A stretch of 64,000 bases of DNA from Dendrophyllia cribrosa (lineage: Eukaryota > Cnidaria > Anthozoa > Scleractinia > Dendrophylliidae). Positions 1 to 11,214 of this stretch are shown piece after piece. Where the stretch lies: contig JAJLRJ010000004.1 of the NCBI GenBank assembly GCA_024195265.1, positions 33,550,030 to 33,614,029 of the forward strand, in the 5' to 3' direction. How positions within the stretch are numbered: position 1 is the stretch's first letter; every line of letters starts with the position of its first letter. Under the pieces are notes generated by a model. It saw nothing but the letters and a program-made list of their open reading frames with translations, had not been told where the DNA came from and did not search any database. Position numbers and translations under genes: made by a program.

Positions 1-686
1 CCGCAACTGTACAAACTGTATTTTATAGCTCTCAGTTACGATTTTAGAGACGAAATTTCAGTCTCTTATGTCTAGCCCAAGTCACGTTGCCCCGAACTAA
101 AACTTCACAAACAGCGTCACTGAATTTCGGGGCCAGCTTCCAGCTGGTAAAAAATCGTAGGATTCTGAGATGGTCATGTTAGCCTCCAAAAGCTCCCAAG
201 AAGTTTCCAATGTTGTACCACTCACTACTAGAAAAGCTTGAAAATAAAGAGTAAGTACAGCATATCGCCAGTCAGTGGCTTTGCCACTTTCTTCTTTTAT
301 ATATGTAAAGCTATGGCATTTTTCAGTGTAAAATATTTTATGTAGAGCCTTTCATAATTCACGAGTTTGCTCATATGAACCTTTTATGTAGCCTTAAAGT
401 TACTTTTCAATTTTTTGCTTTGCGTTCATGTTATTAATAAAAAGTGATTATTTGCTAAAAGCCAACTGTTGTTTATTTGCCCTACAAACTAAATTGTTTA
501 GAAGTTCCAATAGGACGTTTTCACCTGACGTCACGCTGATGTACGAAACAAAAGATCTCTCATTAGCATCTATTATTTTCTTTTGTTCCTTCCACCAGCA
601 TGGCCGCTGGGATTTTGTCTTTTAAATCCTCGGGGAATGGTTGCAAACCACCTATACTGAAAAGTTGCATTATGTTCTTTAATATG

Positions 687-718
<32 letters not shown>

Positions 719-829
719 TTTATTTAAAAACACGGGATCACATATGGTCTTACATACATACGTAACCTCCCCAAAGGGGCTTTTCAGGAACAATCGATAA
801 AAATAAGAAATTACAATACTTAACTTATT
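1..829. other. Host non-coding DNA with a TCA microsatellite
   Basis: No convincing gene is visible. A (TCA)n/(ATC)n microsatellite of about ten units lies near 686-719 and produces poly-Ser and poly-Asp reading frames on the two strands. The minus-strand frame around it (563-793) reads plausibly outside the Asp run but shows no recognisable domain or splice context. Confidence 0.6.
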
Positions 830-1013
830 ACTATTCTCACTGCATACATAATTAGCGCATCGCGGAATTTGATTTTAATCCTTCAAATTCCACCACGCTT
901 TCATGCCTCGGGGCGGGCATGATGCTTTGCGGTCTCTTTGTTTAAATTCCCAGTGTTTGCGCCAGCCAGTGTCATTTTGCTGGCGTTTCGGTGGAGGAAG
1001 CTTTTGTCGCCCC
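830..1013 (+). repeat. Left inverted terminal repeat of the DIRS-like element
   Basis: This stretch is the near-identical reverse complement of 6649-6828. It begins with ACTATTCTCACTGCATACAT and includes the CATGCCTCGGGGCGGGCATG palindrome. The two copies differ at only a few positions. Confidence 0.8.
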
Positions 1014-1085
1014 ACCCTCCTCCCCCGGTGCCGGTTGACGGGGCTACCCTTGTTGCCCGCTGCATACCTTAGCTGCCACAGTAGT

Positions 1086-1399
1086 CGCGGACTCCTCCCA
1101 TAACTTAGTCACCGCGATGTGGCAATTGTATGCAGTGAGGACAGATTACTATTGGGCTCTGGAACAGTTTAGACTCTTTCTTAAAATCAAGCCAGTCGGT
1201 TCTAGTTTTTAAACGTCTTTTAAAGAACAAACTTTTAGACAATTTTTTAAATGCTTCTTAGCTTACATATTGTAATAAGTAATAAGTCATTTTAAGTATT
1301 ATAATTTGTAATTAAATAAGTTAAGCATTGTAATTAGTAATCTATCCTCACTGCATACAATTGCCACATCGCGGTGACTAAGTTATGGGAGGAGTCCGC
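1086..1399. repeat. Internal inverted repeat (about 60-bp arms) near the left end of the DIRS-like element
   Basis: Arms 1086-1146 and 1340-1399 are reverse complements and surround an AT-rich spacer of about 190 bp. Each arm contains a CTCACTGCATACA motif that also occurs at the element's outer end. The pair may be an internal complementary region of the kind DIRS elements use to circularise, or a nested MITE. Confidence 0.6.
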
Positions 1400-1634
1400 T
1401 CCTACCCGCGACACCATGCTACAGCTACACAACTGCCCCTGAAAAGCACCCCGAAGCCTTCGAAAAACACACAAAAACATACAAAACACGCCTTTAATCC
1501 AACCTCTCTTATTACTCAGAAATCCCCTACATTCTTTCAAAAACACGCAACATCGCCAATGGGAATCGCTAACAAAATGACGGGGGCTAATGGGAGATCT
1601 AAAAGTAACGCTAACAAATCGAAATAAAAGTAAT

Positions 1635-2900
1635 TCAAATATTGCCAGCGGGCCAAAGATTTTCAGGGCGGGAGACTGGGGTCCTGACCAAGTCGACGGC
1701 ACTACATGTAGGAAGAACTCCCTCCAAGATCGCGAGAGACGTAGCTGTGTCAGACATTCGGGAGTAATGTCCAGCCATTTCCCCACTCTGCCACCCCATA
1801 TACTGTGCCACATCTTGCTGAGAACAACCTAGTAATCTCAAAGTAGTAGATAAACCAACCCGGAAACCGTGGGGGGTTTCATCATCATGAAGTTTAGCTT
1901 CCGCAAGATACCCACGAAGCCGTTTATTAACGGCTGAGTCGACAAAAGACCTGGAACTAACATCCCTATTACGTTCAGACGCCCTAAAGAAAAAAACCCG
2001 GAGCTAAGCGGACCCTAAGAAAAGAACACACAGAAAGATAATAAGTTGTCCAATTAACTGGGCACACGTCCGATTCGCGAAAGGGGATTAAGGCGAAAGA
2101 ACGGGGGGACCCTTGCGTAAAGTTTTAGTAAGGGTAAATCGTAGTAGGTAGCCCTCACGATCCCTCAATTTAAAAACCTGGCCGGTCATTAGGCGACCCA
2201 AATCCGACGCCGTATCACCCGTAAAGAAATCCACGACAAACAACGTAGCCTCTCGAACTAAAATATACTTATTAATTCGAGAAAGCGATTGGCTATTACC
2301 AATCAACTGATTTCTGAAACTTAACAAAGAACAATGGCACTGCCTGTGACGGAGTAACAGCGAGGCCCGCTTGCTCGTCCCGAACAAACTTCAAGTATTC
2401 CTTGACGTAGATACGCGACAGGGTTGGCATGATCGAGGCGACCAATCCCATTAAAGATGGACCCGAGCTTGCCAAGCAGGGAGTCTATAGTGCTTGCGGC
2501 CAAACGGCGGGGACACTCGCACATCACTCCGGAGCACGCAGGGGCATGAACCGCTGCTTGCCCCGATTTATCCCTATGAATGAGGAATTTAACAACGTCG
2601 TCGTCGCACAAGACGATACAGTTTTAGGCGGGGAAACCGACGCGAGGAATGGAGATAATTGCCACTCTAGAGCCGACTTCTGACGCTGATAGGGCTTACA
2701 GCCAAAAGAAGACCTAAAGGTCTGGAAGCGTTCTTGTCTAGCCTTCTCATCAACAGGATATCGCCCTTGGGGCATAGCGAGTGAAAAGGGTGCGGTGGCC
2801 ACACCACATGCCTGACAAAAGTTAGCATCTGCATCATTCGGATATAGACACGAACTGCAACGACGGGCGGGTTTCCTAGGCCGCGGAGCCTAGTAAAAAG
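1635..2900 (-). pseudogene. DIRS-type tyrosine recombinase, broken
   Basis: Minus-strand fragments in several frames resemble a DIRS/Crypton-group tyrosine recombinase. Upstream (about 2400-2520) is a CPRRLAASTIDSLLGKL-like core-binding helix, then a GDTASDLGRL segment (about 2190), an HGFRVG motif (HxxR, about 1870) and a C-terminal LLGCSQQDVAQYMGW...HYS segment (1700-1830) where the tyrosine nucleophile is expected. In an active element the enzyme would join circular cDNA into the genome. Frames change at least three times, so no full protein is encoded. Confidence 0.65.
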
Positions 2901-2919
2901 ACCACAAAAAACAGGAAAC

Positions 2920-3953
2920 TTATAAAATGCAGAGGTTAGCCCACAAGTCCCACTGGAGATTGCGCGCAGACCAAACAAGCGCAGAGCGAGAAGGGAAAAG
3001 CAACACGGTTCTGTCACCCTTCCTGCCGAGTAAAAGCCGATCGACTGCGACAGACCGAAGGAGGGCCCGCCAAAAACGCCTTGGACGCAAATTCGGGACT
3101 ACCAGAGTAAAGGCCTCACGGAAATTCTGATCCAAAAAACACCTCAAAAGTGGCCCGACTAAAACAAAGGGCGGAGAAACGTAAACGCGCAAAGAATCAC
3201 ACTGGAAGCCCAGAAAACAAACCACTGAGGAAGGGACACACCTGGACTTGCTGACGTTAATGAAATAGCCAGCTTCTATGAGAATGTAACACATAAGGTA
3301 AGCCGCAGCCTCAGCTGTCTGTGCACTTGGAGGAATAACGGACCGCGCCGGAGGGGAAACAAGTTGTCCCACATGACGGTTGTCCATATATTGCGACAGA
3401 GGGGCCCCAAGTGAGCGAGCAGCGTGCCAAATGACGACACCGAGATTGTGGTGGATGAGGCGCTTGCCTTCCAACTAAAAAGTAGCGTACGAAACACGAA
3501 AAATAAATTTCTACACTCGAGCCCAAAATACGTTTCTGACGATGAATAGAGCCGGACATGCTGATACCCACTTTCATCGACAAAAGTAGCCTGGAAATGT
3601 CCGGGCAAAACATACGTGGGCAAATCCGAAAGGTGATCCAATTTAAACGGAAGGTCCCTAATCCACAAATTTAAAAATCCTTCATCATGACAGAGGCGAG
3701 GTTTCGACCGTTCAACCGTAATTGGAAGAACTAGATGGGGCGGGTAAACGACTCCGACTTCGCCCCAAACCGCTAAAACTCCAGAGGCTACCCGCTGGAC
3801 AATGGTATAGCTTATGAGATCAGAGATGAAAAGAGCAAGTGGGGGTGGTCTATCTTCAGAAGGAAACGTAACATAAGTATGAGACTTGGCATCGGCATTC
3901 GACTTTTTAAGATAGTCCTTTTCGACGTTGATGTTTACATGGCAAGCTATCAC
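2920..3953 (-). pseudogene. DIRS-type reverse transcriptase, broken
   Basis: Minus-strand frames contain a VERSKPRLCHDEGFLNLW segment followed by RDLPFKLDHL (about 3640-3710), typical of the fingers region of DIRS/Gypsy-group RT. Next comes YMDNRHVG near 3370-3390 at the catalytic box, where an aspartate pair is expected but Asp-Asn is seen. A thumb-like AGYFINVSKSRC...FLGF segment lies at about 3200-3270. The copy spans at least two frames and has a degenerate active site, so it is inactive. Confidence 0.65.
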
Positions 3954-3999
3954 GCGACCAATTGAGCTTTACTTCCGGTTTGTTCCTTCGGTGCTCTTG

Positions 4000-5033
4000 C
4001 AGACAAGGAAAAAATGTGTTTCCTGAGAATTTTAAGTGGTATCATTTCTACCCTTCTAAAGTACTTTCCCAAATGTAGCTGGAAACGTGGTCCACGTTTG
4101 CGGGACCTCAAAATCGTGACATTTCAATCGTTACGTGACCTGGACACGCCTTTCAGTTAGTTTCGTGTGTGACTTTGCGCACTTAAAAATATCCAAACGA
4201 TATTTTGTCAGTCGGAGTGGTTTAAGTTCTCCTGCACTTCACTTAAGAAAAACATGGAAATTTAATACCTTAATCAATTGCGTGACTCTTTTCCTGACAA
4301 CCTCATATCAAAATTAACCTTTGTACCATGTTTAAGCCTTTGGCAAAGTTTCAAATCAATATGTTCCATATTTTACGAGATAGAGCCCCCCTCTTAATTT
4401 TTGGACGTACCGTAACTGACCAAGGCTTTAATATACCTGAATGGGTACGGCTATAATAGCCAGTGGGCGCTCTCACGTTGGTAAACTGCCATGAATCAGA
4501 CTAGCTCTGAGATAGTCTGGGTCACGGAAACGAAGATGACTTAAGACACCTAACTCTGGGAGCGAGGAAACCATTTCCGGAGAAGCCAGGGGGCCAACGA
4601 AGGGTTGGGTTCCCTGTGACAAACAGCAGACAGGAATAGATTTACTTGAACGCATGTACGAGTCCCGAGCCTCCATGATTAGAGAGGCGAACAGGGAATA
4701 ATCTTCGCAAAAGGGGCAAAGAAAAACGAAACGAAAACTAAACGATTGGCCGAAATATGAAAGGGAAACCAACCTTTTGTTGACCCCAGAATCCGAACCA
4801 GGTCCAGAATAGAGACACAGGGGAGGTCCCCCAGGGTCAACGATGGGAAGGATGAAAAATAAAAAAACTAGAGGAAAAAACAACATAGAAAAATAGTCTG
4901 CAAAAAATAACGTTTTACCTCAACAGCAAAGAAAATACACGCTTGCAAGCGTATCTCAAACAACAGATAAAACAAATCATAAATGTATATTAAAAAATAA
5001 GCAACTTAAACACTCGAAAAACAACATGAGAGA
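4000..5033. other. Internal DIRS-element sequence without a recognisable gene
   Basis: By position this is the gag/5' region of the DIRS-like element. The minus-strand frame at 4473-4886 is open for 137 codons but shows no zinc knuckle or other recognisable motif. The AT-rich part (4880-5030) leads into the minisatellite. Confidence 0.4.
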
Positions 5034-6010
5034 AAATAATTCACCCGCAAGGTAACATAAACATCCGCGAAAACCAAAGAACAATAGCGAAAATGAAGCA
5101 ACACAAAATAACTAACCGCACCCGCGAAAACAAAATAAAATGAAATACTCCACGCTGCAAAGCGGTATTACCTAGGCCCGTAAAGCAGAAAATGCGGAAA
5201 CGGCGAAATAAAACAACAGATACCTTATATCCCCTCGACTTAGAAAACAAAAGCCTATGGCACTCGCGAAACGATACTAAACATGCATAACAACTCTCCC
5301 CGCTCGCAAAGCGGAAAATCGGCGTTTACGAAATAATATAACGACAAATATTTCTCGCCACAAAGCGGTATCTCCTCGCTTACAAAGCGGTGTCTCCTCG
5401 GTTACAAAGCGGTATCTCCTCGCTTACAACTAAGCGGAAACCTCCAGCACTCGCGAAACAATACAGGTATAACCACACAATAAATATCCCTCGCTATAAA
5501 GCGGTATCACCTCGCTTTCAAAGCGGAAACCTTCAGCACTCGCGAAACAATATACATGTAGGTATCATAACACAACAAATATTCCTCGCTGTAAAGCGGT
5601 ATCTCGTCGCTTACAAAGCGGAAAACTACTAGCATTCGCCAAAAGATCCATAAGGACAAATATTCCTAGCTATAAACCCTAGCGAGACTAAAAAATAACT
5701 AAAATACTCCTCGCTATAAAGCGGTATCGACTCGCTGCAGAGCGGAAACTACCAGCATTCGCTAAACAATTTTACGACGAATATTCCTCGCCATAAAGCG
5801 GTATATCGTTGCTTACAAAGCAGAAATTTGCAGCGCACGTGAAATAGATGTACAACGACAAATATTACGCAATAAAGCGCTATATCCAGGTTCACAAACC
5901 GGAAACCTACCGCACTTGTGAAAGACCATGAATAACAACACAAAAACAATTCCTCGCTGCAAAGCGGTATCTGCCAGTATACAGAGCGGAAAACTACTAG
6001 CATTCCCGAC
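5034..6010. repeat. Minisatellite with a CGCT...AAAGCGG core
   Basis: A degenerate tandem array is built from units such as CCTCGCTATAAAGCGGTATC and CTCGCTTACAAAGCGGAAAC, spaced by ACCAGCATTCGCGAAACAAT-like linkers, with an overall period of roughly 90-120 bp. The core CGCT-N(3-5)-AGCG is self-complementary, so single strands could form many short hairpins. It lies within the DIRS-like element. Confidence 0.75.
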
Positions 6011-6179
6011 AAGATACATAACAAAAGGGTCCAAAACACGTGGCGAAAGTAAACGAGCAACCGGCGAACTGAAAGCAAAACAAAAAAGGAAAATACCTCG
6101 GCCTCAACCACTGGTGGCGGTGCGACTTCTGCACCAGCCAGTTCGTCTGGAACGTCAACAGTAGAAGGTGGAGTTGAAA

Positions 6180-6226
6180 GTTATTTTATTTATTTATTTA
6201 TTTATTATTTTTTTATTTATTTAATT
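6180..6226. repeat. TTTA/TTTAT simple repeat
   Basis: Low-complexity ATTT-rich tract between the minisatellite and the right end of the DIRS-like element. Confidence 0.8.
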
Positions 6227-6648
6227 ACTGTTTAGGATATATATTAAAAATAACTAGTAAGTAAAAAAAGGAAAAGCAAAAAACAGTGCTTTGTGTGTTA
6301 CAAACAAAAGATAAAAAAAGTAAAAGTTACAGCAAAAGTCATTAGAAAAATAGGGTCTTTGCGGAACACTGCAAGAAATCTGGTCAGCAAAGCTTGTGAA
6401 GGTGCTAGATGAGCAAAGTTGCCAAGGGTTTACGGTTTATGAGTATCTTTAAAACATTTCGACAATGAGATTCCATTTCTTTGGTGGATCAACGGACGTG
6501 GATTCGATATCATAAACTGATTTAAGGTATTTCATAAAGCCTTCTATCTTGGGGGTGAATTCTCCTTTTTTACAGATCCAAATGTAATGGAGTTGAAAGT
6601 TCGGCTATGAAGGAAAAGGCTGGTGCCGGTTGACGGCGGTATACACAG

Positions 6649-6828
6649 CGACAAAAGCTAACTCCACCGGAACGCCGGCAAAATGACACTGGCTGGCGCA
6701 AACACTGGGAATTTAAACAAAGAGACCGCAAAGCATCATGCCCGCCCCGAGGCATGAAAGCGTGGTAGAATTTAAAGGATTAAAATCAAATTCCGCGATC
6801 CGCTAATTATGTATGCAGTGAGAATAGT
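6649..6828 (-). repeat. Right inverted terminal repeat of the DIRS-like element
   Basis: Reverse complement of 830-1013 with scattered mismatches. It ends in GTATGCAGTGAGAATAGT. Confidence 0.8.
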
Positions 6829-6956
6829 TCTATAATAAAATGTTCGTTGCCCGGAGGCTGTTCTTAAAAGACGAATGTTTAGCTTTTGGTCACTCCAAGT
6901 TGTACGTTTTGCTAACTTGTCCGCGGATGATGAATTAGGATGTTAGATATTTAGGC

Positions 6957-7207
6957 ACGTGTCCGATTCGGCAAGCAAAGTTCTGAACAGCCTTCAATTT
7001 CCGTATATTCTTCTTTGTCGTATTTGCTCAAACATTCGAGCAGTAATACATTTTACCGAAAACTAAGGCGTTTATTACAGTGAGCCGTGGCGTTTATCCA
7101 GTGAGCCGTGGACTACTACATACAATAATTATAAAAAGTTTAAAAACCTTATACATTATAATCACAACTATCCAATACCAGTTTTCCGAACAATATTTTG
7201 CTTTAGT
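6957..7207 (+). repeat. 251-bp direct repeat, left copy
   Basis: Starts ACGTGTCCGATTCGGCAAGC and ends TTTTGCTTTAGT. It is repeated at 8551-8801 with only a handful of substitutions and no indels. The two copies flank the reverse-transcriptase relic. Confidence 0.85.
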
Positions 7208-8477
7208 AGGCAGTGACTTAATAGCATGTTTTAATGAAGCGCATAAAAGCAGCGAGCTTACGATCTATCATCGAAGGGGAATAATTACCTTAATTCCAAA
7301 AGAAGATGGCTCGTTATTAGAATTGTCAAATTAGAGACCAATTACACTACCAAATGTGGACTTTAAGATAGCCGCAAAAGCAATAGCGCACCGATTAGAA
7401 CCTATTCTTCCAAATTTAATTCATTCGGACCAGACGGGTTTCGTGAAAGGGAGATACATAGGAGAAAATATTCGTCTTATGGACGACATAATGAAATATA
7501 CGAAACTGCAGAAGATACCAGGCATATTGACATCTTTAGATTTCCGTAAAGCTTTCGACTCTCTTGAATGGCCCTTTATAATGAAGACTCTAGACTGTTT
7601 TAATTTTGGAAATGACATGAAACGTTGGGTTAGTACATTCTACACGAACATAGAAAGCGCTGTGCTTAATAACGGATTTACAACTAATTGGTTTAAGCCG
7701 TCTAAAGGAGTACGACAAGGTTGTCCCCTTTCTCCTTATCTGTTTATTCTTTCGGCTGAATTACTTTCAAACAAAATCCGTCAAGACCCGAATGTGCGTG
7801 GACTCAAAGTTTATGGAAGAGAAATCAAGCTGTCGCAGTTTGCAGATGATACTACCCTCTTCAACGCTGATTTGGTTTCGATGGAAAATGCTCTGAAAAT
7901 AGTAGAGGACTTTGGTAAAATAGCTGGTTTATGTCTTAATGTGAAGAAAACAAAGGCGATTTGGTTAGGTAAGTGGGCAAATAATAGAGATAAACCACTC
8001 AGTATAAAATGGCTACACAGCCCTGTTAAGATACTCGGGATCCATTTTTCTTATGATAGAAAAAAAAATGATGAGCTTAACTTTAACCAAAAGATCCAAA
8101 AGTTACAGACAAAACGCGATATGTGGAGCGCAAGAGACTTGACATTATTTGGAAGAGTCATGATACTTAAAATCATGGGTCTATCACAGCTAATTTATTC
8201 AGCAACAAATCTTGTGGTTCCTCAAGGAATAGCGGACGCGATGAAAACGAAATCTTTTAAATTTCTCTGGAGAAATAAAAATGATAAAATAAAAAGATCC
8301 GGTCTGTATCAAGACCTAGATAATGGTGGAATACGCATGACTGATATCAATTTAATGTTCAAAGCCCTAAAATTATCTTGGATCCCAAGACTTATGTCCC
8401 CGGGAAAAAAAATTGATGTACCATTCCAAACTATTTCTTCCGAAAAATGGAGGACTGAAATTTCTTCTCAGATGTAA
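7080..8477 (+). pseudogene. L1/Tx1-type non-LTR reverse transcriptase relic
   Basis: The palm and thumb of a LINE reverse transcriptase are encoded in one frame with an internal stop. Motifs in order are RRGIITLIPKED (about 7273), DQTGFVKGRYIGENIR (about 7430), LDFRKAFDSLEW (about 7535, with the first catalytic Asp), KGVRQGCPLSPYLF (about 7705) and QFADDTTLF (about 7840, catalytic DD box). A long thumb with LFGRVMILKIMGLSQLIY follows. The stop at 7332-7334 falls where the family has NWRPITL, consistent with a Trp-to-stop change. The endonuclease domain and the full C-terminus are missing. The 1.34-kb core lies between two 251-bp direct repeats. It is an L1/Tx1-like clade member by thumb sequence and an inactive fragment. 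Confidence 0.8.
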
Positions 8478-8550
8478 TTATGATACGAAACATTTTGTCG
8501 ATCTACCGGATTTTTATAAAAATATTCTCCACAATTTCAATGAATTTAAA

Positions 8551-8801
8551 ACGTGTCCGATTCGGCAAGCAAAGTTTTGAACAGCCTTCAATTTCCGTAC
8601 ATTCTTCTTTGTCGTATTTGCTCAAACATTCGAGCAGTAATACATTTTACCGAAAACTAAGGCGTTTATTACAGTGAGCCGTGGCGTTTATCCAGTGAGC
8701 CATGGACTACTACATACAATAATTATAAAAAGTTTAAAAACCTTATACATTATAGTCACAACTATCCAATACCAGTTTTCCGAACAATATTTTGCTTTAG
8801 T
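8551..8801 (+). repeat. 251-bp direct repeat, right copy
   Basis: Second copy of 6957-7207. It begins directly after the reverse-transcriptase fragment and ends TTTTGCTTTAGT. Confidence 0.85.
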
Positions 8802-9395
8802 TTTAATATGCTTCCTTTCGCAACTGTGCGGTATCTGTTTGATAAACACCTCGTAAGGTTAGCCGATTAATCGCGTTTCAAGTTTGGTTTGGAGAATTTG
8901 TCACATATCGAGTTCTATAAAGGTTGAGTTTTCACTTGGACAATTTACTAGCTGAACATTATAGTTGCTATATTTACCTTTCTTCATTAGTCCCGTTCCG
9001 CAGTACGGTGTCATTTTAGTTCTGTTAAACTAATTAGAACGTGTTAACTAATTGAATCATCAGGTTTTAAGTAAAGTCTTACTGACTTACCAAAGTTTAC
9101 GATTAGTAGCAGTAGTTTTAGGTGAAAAACACTATAAGTACTCACCGCTAGTACATGTCTAAACACACGCCTGCTAAATGCAAGTATACTAATACATCAC
9201 CAGTACATGCTTTGAAAGCCGCTTGCTGACTCAGCCGGTCCGCTAGTCGATTGCTTTAGAAGCGTTAATTTAGATTACGTTTTCAAAATAGTCTCACAAA
9301 CAATAGACCACAGTTACAATATATGTTGCAATTAATTTTTGCTGAGCTCAAAGGATTGTATTTATATATCTATTGTACTTAACAAATTTACACCG
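8802..9395. other. AT-rich non-coding DNA
   Basis: No gene, RNA or clear repeat structure was recognised here. Confidence 0.5.
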
Positions 9396-9680
9396 GTTTT
9401 CCGTGGTGTGGACTCTTATTTACCACGATTTACGTCATCACATGGTCAAAATGTTGTGGACTCACGAGGCGCAGCCGAGTGAGTCAGCAACAAATTTTGA
9501 CCATGTGATGAAAAATACAAGGAAAAATCGAAGTCTTGTTACAAAACGTGACAGCGAAGAAAGAGCAAGCGTTGTCTACAACTTTCTCGCAATCTGATTG
9601 GTTTTTTTCAAGCGCGCGTGATGTTAGCGTCAGCACCATTGTCTGGACTCTCATTTACCACTCACGTCGACCAATCAGAC
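9396..9680. mobile_element. MITE-like foldback sequence
   Basis: A hairpin is formed by CACATGGTCAAAATGTTG (near 9438) and its complement near 9490-9510, around a core of GACTCACGAGGCGCAGCCGAGTGAGTC. The phrase GTGTGGACTCTTATTTACCAC at the left recurs, degenerate, as GTCTGGACTCTCATTTACCAC near 9643. It is probably a short non-autonomous DNA element. No coding content. Confidence 0.45.
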
Positions 9681-9949
9681 TGCGAGTATAGCGGCAATTG
9701 TGGTAAAATTCATTATGTTCAACGCGCGTAAGAATCGTATATAACGAAGCCATGTTGTACTGGTTTTCAATTGCAACCTTAAGTGTAAATAAAAGCTGTT
9801 GGAACCAAGTCAAGCTTCATGATTGACTTCTGCTGCTTACCTGGGCCCCTCACCTGGATCCGCCACTAATATATTTGTGACACTCATCCTTTTGTTAATG
9901 TATCGATTAGAGAATTAATATGTTATAATTAGTTAAAACAAATTTAGTG

Positions 9950-10150
9950 CGCTTTCCATTTGCCAGAACTGGCTGTCCAGGCCGTTCTATTCGTAAAATT
10001 AAAAGTATTCTATTATTTTTTCCAACTGACCGTCCGGATCGGTCAATTAGTAGATAGCATGCATCACTTTGATGGACTTGTATAAACAAGTCAGCAAAAG
10101 GTGCATTCTGCTTATGAACTGACCGGTCTGGTTTTTTAGGAAATTGAAAA
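9950..10150. mobile_element. Degenerate MITE, same family as 45476-45620
   Basis: Contains TTTGCCAGAACTGGCTG, ATCACTTTGATGGACTTGTA, AACAAGTC and GAACTGACCGGTCTGGT. All of these correspond to the better-preserved copy at 45476-45620. Confidence 0.5.
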
Positions 10151-10916
10151 TGACCGCTGTCTACAATTTCGTATCTTTGGGAAAAAATTCCTGAACTCCT
10201 AGATAATCAAAGGCTCCTATGAGTCAACTCGTGAATAAGAACCGCGCTCTAAATGAAATTTTCTTCACCAAATTTGCAGAGGTTATGAGTACGACCCAAG
10301 GGCGGAACTTGGGTATTGCTTTTGTGAATAGAAAAAAGTTTCGTAAGGGAGAGTATTTCATCGAGTCGAGTCTCCGAAAGGAAAAAATTCTTACTTTGCT
10401 GGAGCCATAATTCAACTGGGCTTGGCTAGAACCCAATCACGGTTGAATAAACTGGACTTTCCTAAGGGACAGTTTTTTTAATTAAGATAAGAAATATGAT
10501 CCTAGGAATTTCTTAAAAGATATGATTCTAGAAAGTTCTAGAAATCTCTGCTTATCGACTTATCTCAAATTTTATCGCCGATTCTACTCCATACCTGTAT
10601 TTTTGATAGCAGTTGTCACTGTTTGTTTTAATTGTACAATGCAAAGAAAGTTTTGCTATCGAATGGATTTGAATGGTCAACCATACGCGTTTGAAAATAC
10701 GAGTTTGAAAAAACATTCTTGCACGAGACAGTCCCCAAAAGGTCAACCAAATTTAACAAATCTCAGCTTTCATATTTATGTGACGCATCGTTTGATGAAA
10801 CGAATAAATTTTTCTATAATTATCGCCGAGGAAGGCTGGCTCAAAAGAAGGAGTCGACATAGCCAGGTGATCTGGTGACGTCATTGCGCGAGACTGGGGA
10901 GAAAATTTTAATGCCG
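10151..10916. other. Non-coding flank left of the Polinton
   Basis: Two short plus-strand frames are present (10219-10410 and 10522-10878) but neither has a recognisable domain or a good exon context. Nothing else is supported. Confidence 0.45.
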
Positions 10917-10921
10917 TATCC
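10917..10921 (+). repeat. Target-site duplication TATCC, left
   Basis: TATCC immediately precedes the left end of the Polinton and is repeated exactly at 28995-28999. Polintons typically duplicate about 6 bp. Five matching bases are visible here. Confidence 0.8.
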
Positions 10922-11111
10922 AGTAGTTTGGGACGTTGGGGGTTCGGGACCACCCCCAAAGACCCATTTGGAGCCTTAATTTAATGATTGGCACCGCCAC
11001 CCACAGGTCCTCCTTCCAGTCGGCCCTGTGGGTGGCGGTGCCAATCATTAAATTAAGGCTCCAAATGGGTCTTTGGGGGTGGTCCCGAACGCCCCAACGT
11101 CCCTAACTACT
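10922..11111. repeat. Terminal 190-bp palindrome (left)
   Basis: The outer arm (about 10922-11007) and inner arm (about 11025-11111) are reverse complements with two or three mismatches and a one-base bulge. They surround a loop of about 17 nt (TCCTCCTTCCAGTCGGC). The inner arm ends TAACTACT, the complement of the element's own tip, so a second copy of the element terminus sits inside the TIR. Confidence 0.9.
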
Positions 11112-11214
11112 CACTGTGAATGCTGGTCCGGTACGAGACCACCACCCCAGGGAGGTATAGCCAATTGAAGAAACCCAACCCCTGTGCATACCAACCCACA
11201 TGGCAATGGCACAG
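10922..11214 (+). repeat. Left terminal inverted repeat (293 bp)
   Basis: Aligns without gaps to the reverse complement of 28702-28994, with only a few substitutions. The outer 190 bp form a palindrome. The inner part (11112-11214) carries the upstream region, the start codon and the first five codons (MAMAQ) of the left-end gene, and the copy at the other end does the same. Confidence 0.92.

Larger units (their letters stand above)
830..6828 (-). mobile_element. Degenerate DIRS-like tyrosine-recombinase retrotransposon
   Basis: An element of about 6 kb is bounded by inverted repeats (830-1013 and 6649-6828) that match closely when one is reverse-complemented. On the minus strand it carries reverse-transcriptase fragments (2920-3953) followed downstream by tyrosine-recombinase fragments (1635-2900). 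This RT-then-YR order and the inverted rather than direct terminal repeats are typical of DIRS retrotransposons. All reading frames are broken by stops and frameshifts, so the copy is dead. The 5' third (minus-strand sense, 4000-6600) contains a minisatellite and no recognisable gag. Confidence 0.7.

Noticed and set aside
563..793. Minus-strand frame with poly-Asp run
   Set aside because: The run comes from a TCA microsatellite and the rest has no recognisable domain, start context or splice partners.
5034..6010. Possible coding repeats (minus-strand frame 5749-6111)
   Set aside because: The frame is driven by the minisatellite; codons are hydrophobic and irregular with no family match.
10219..10878. 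Two short plus-strand frames left of the Polinton
   Set aside because: No domains, unusual composition or exon signals; partly the complement of other frames.
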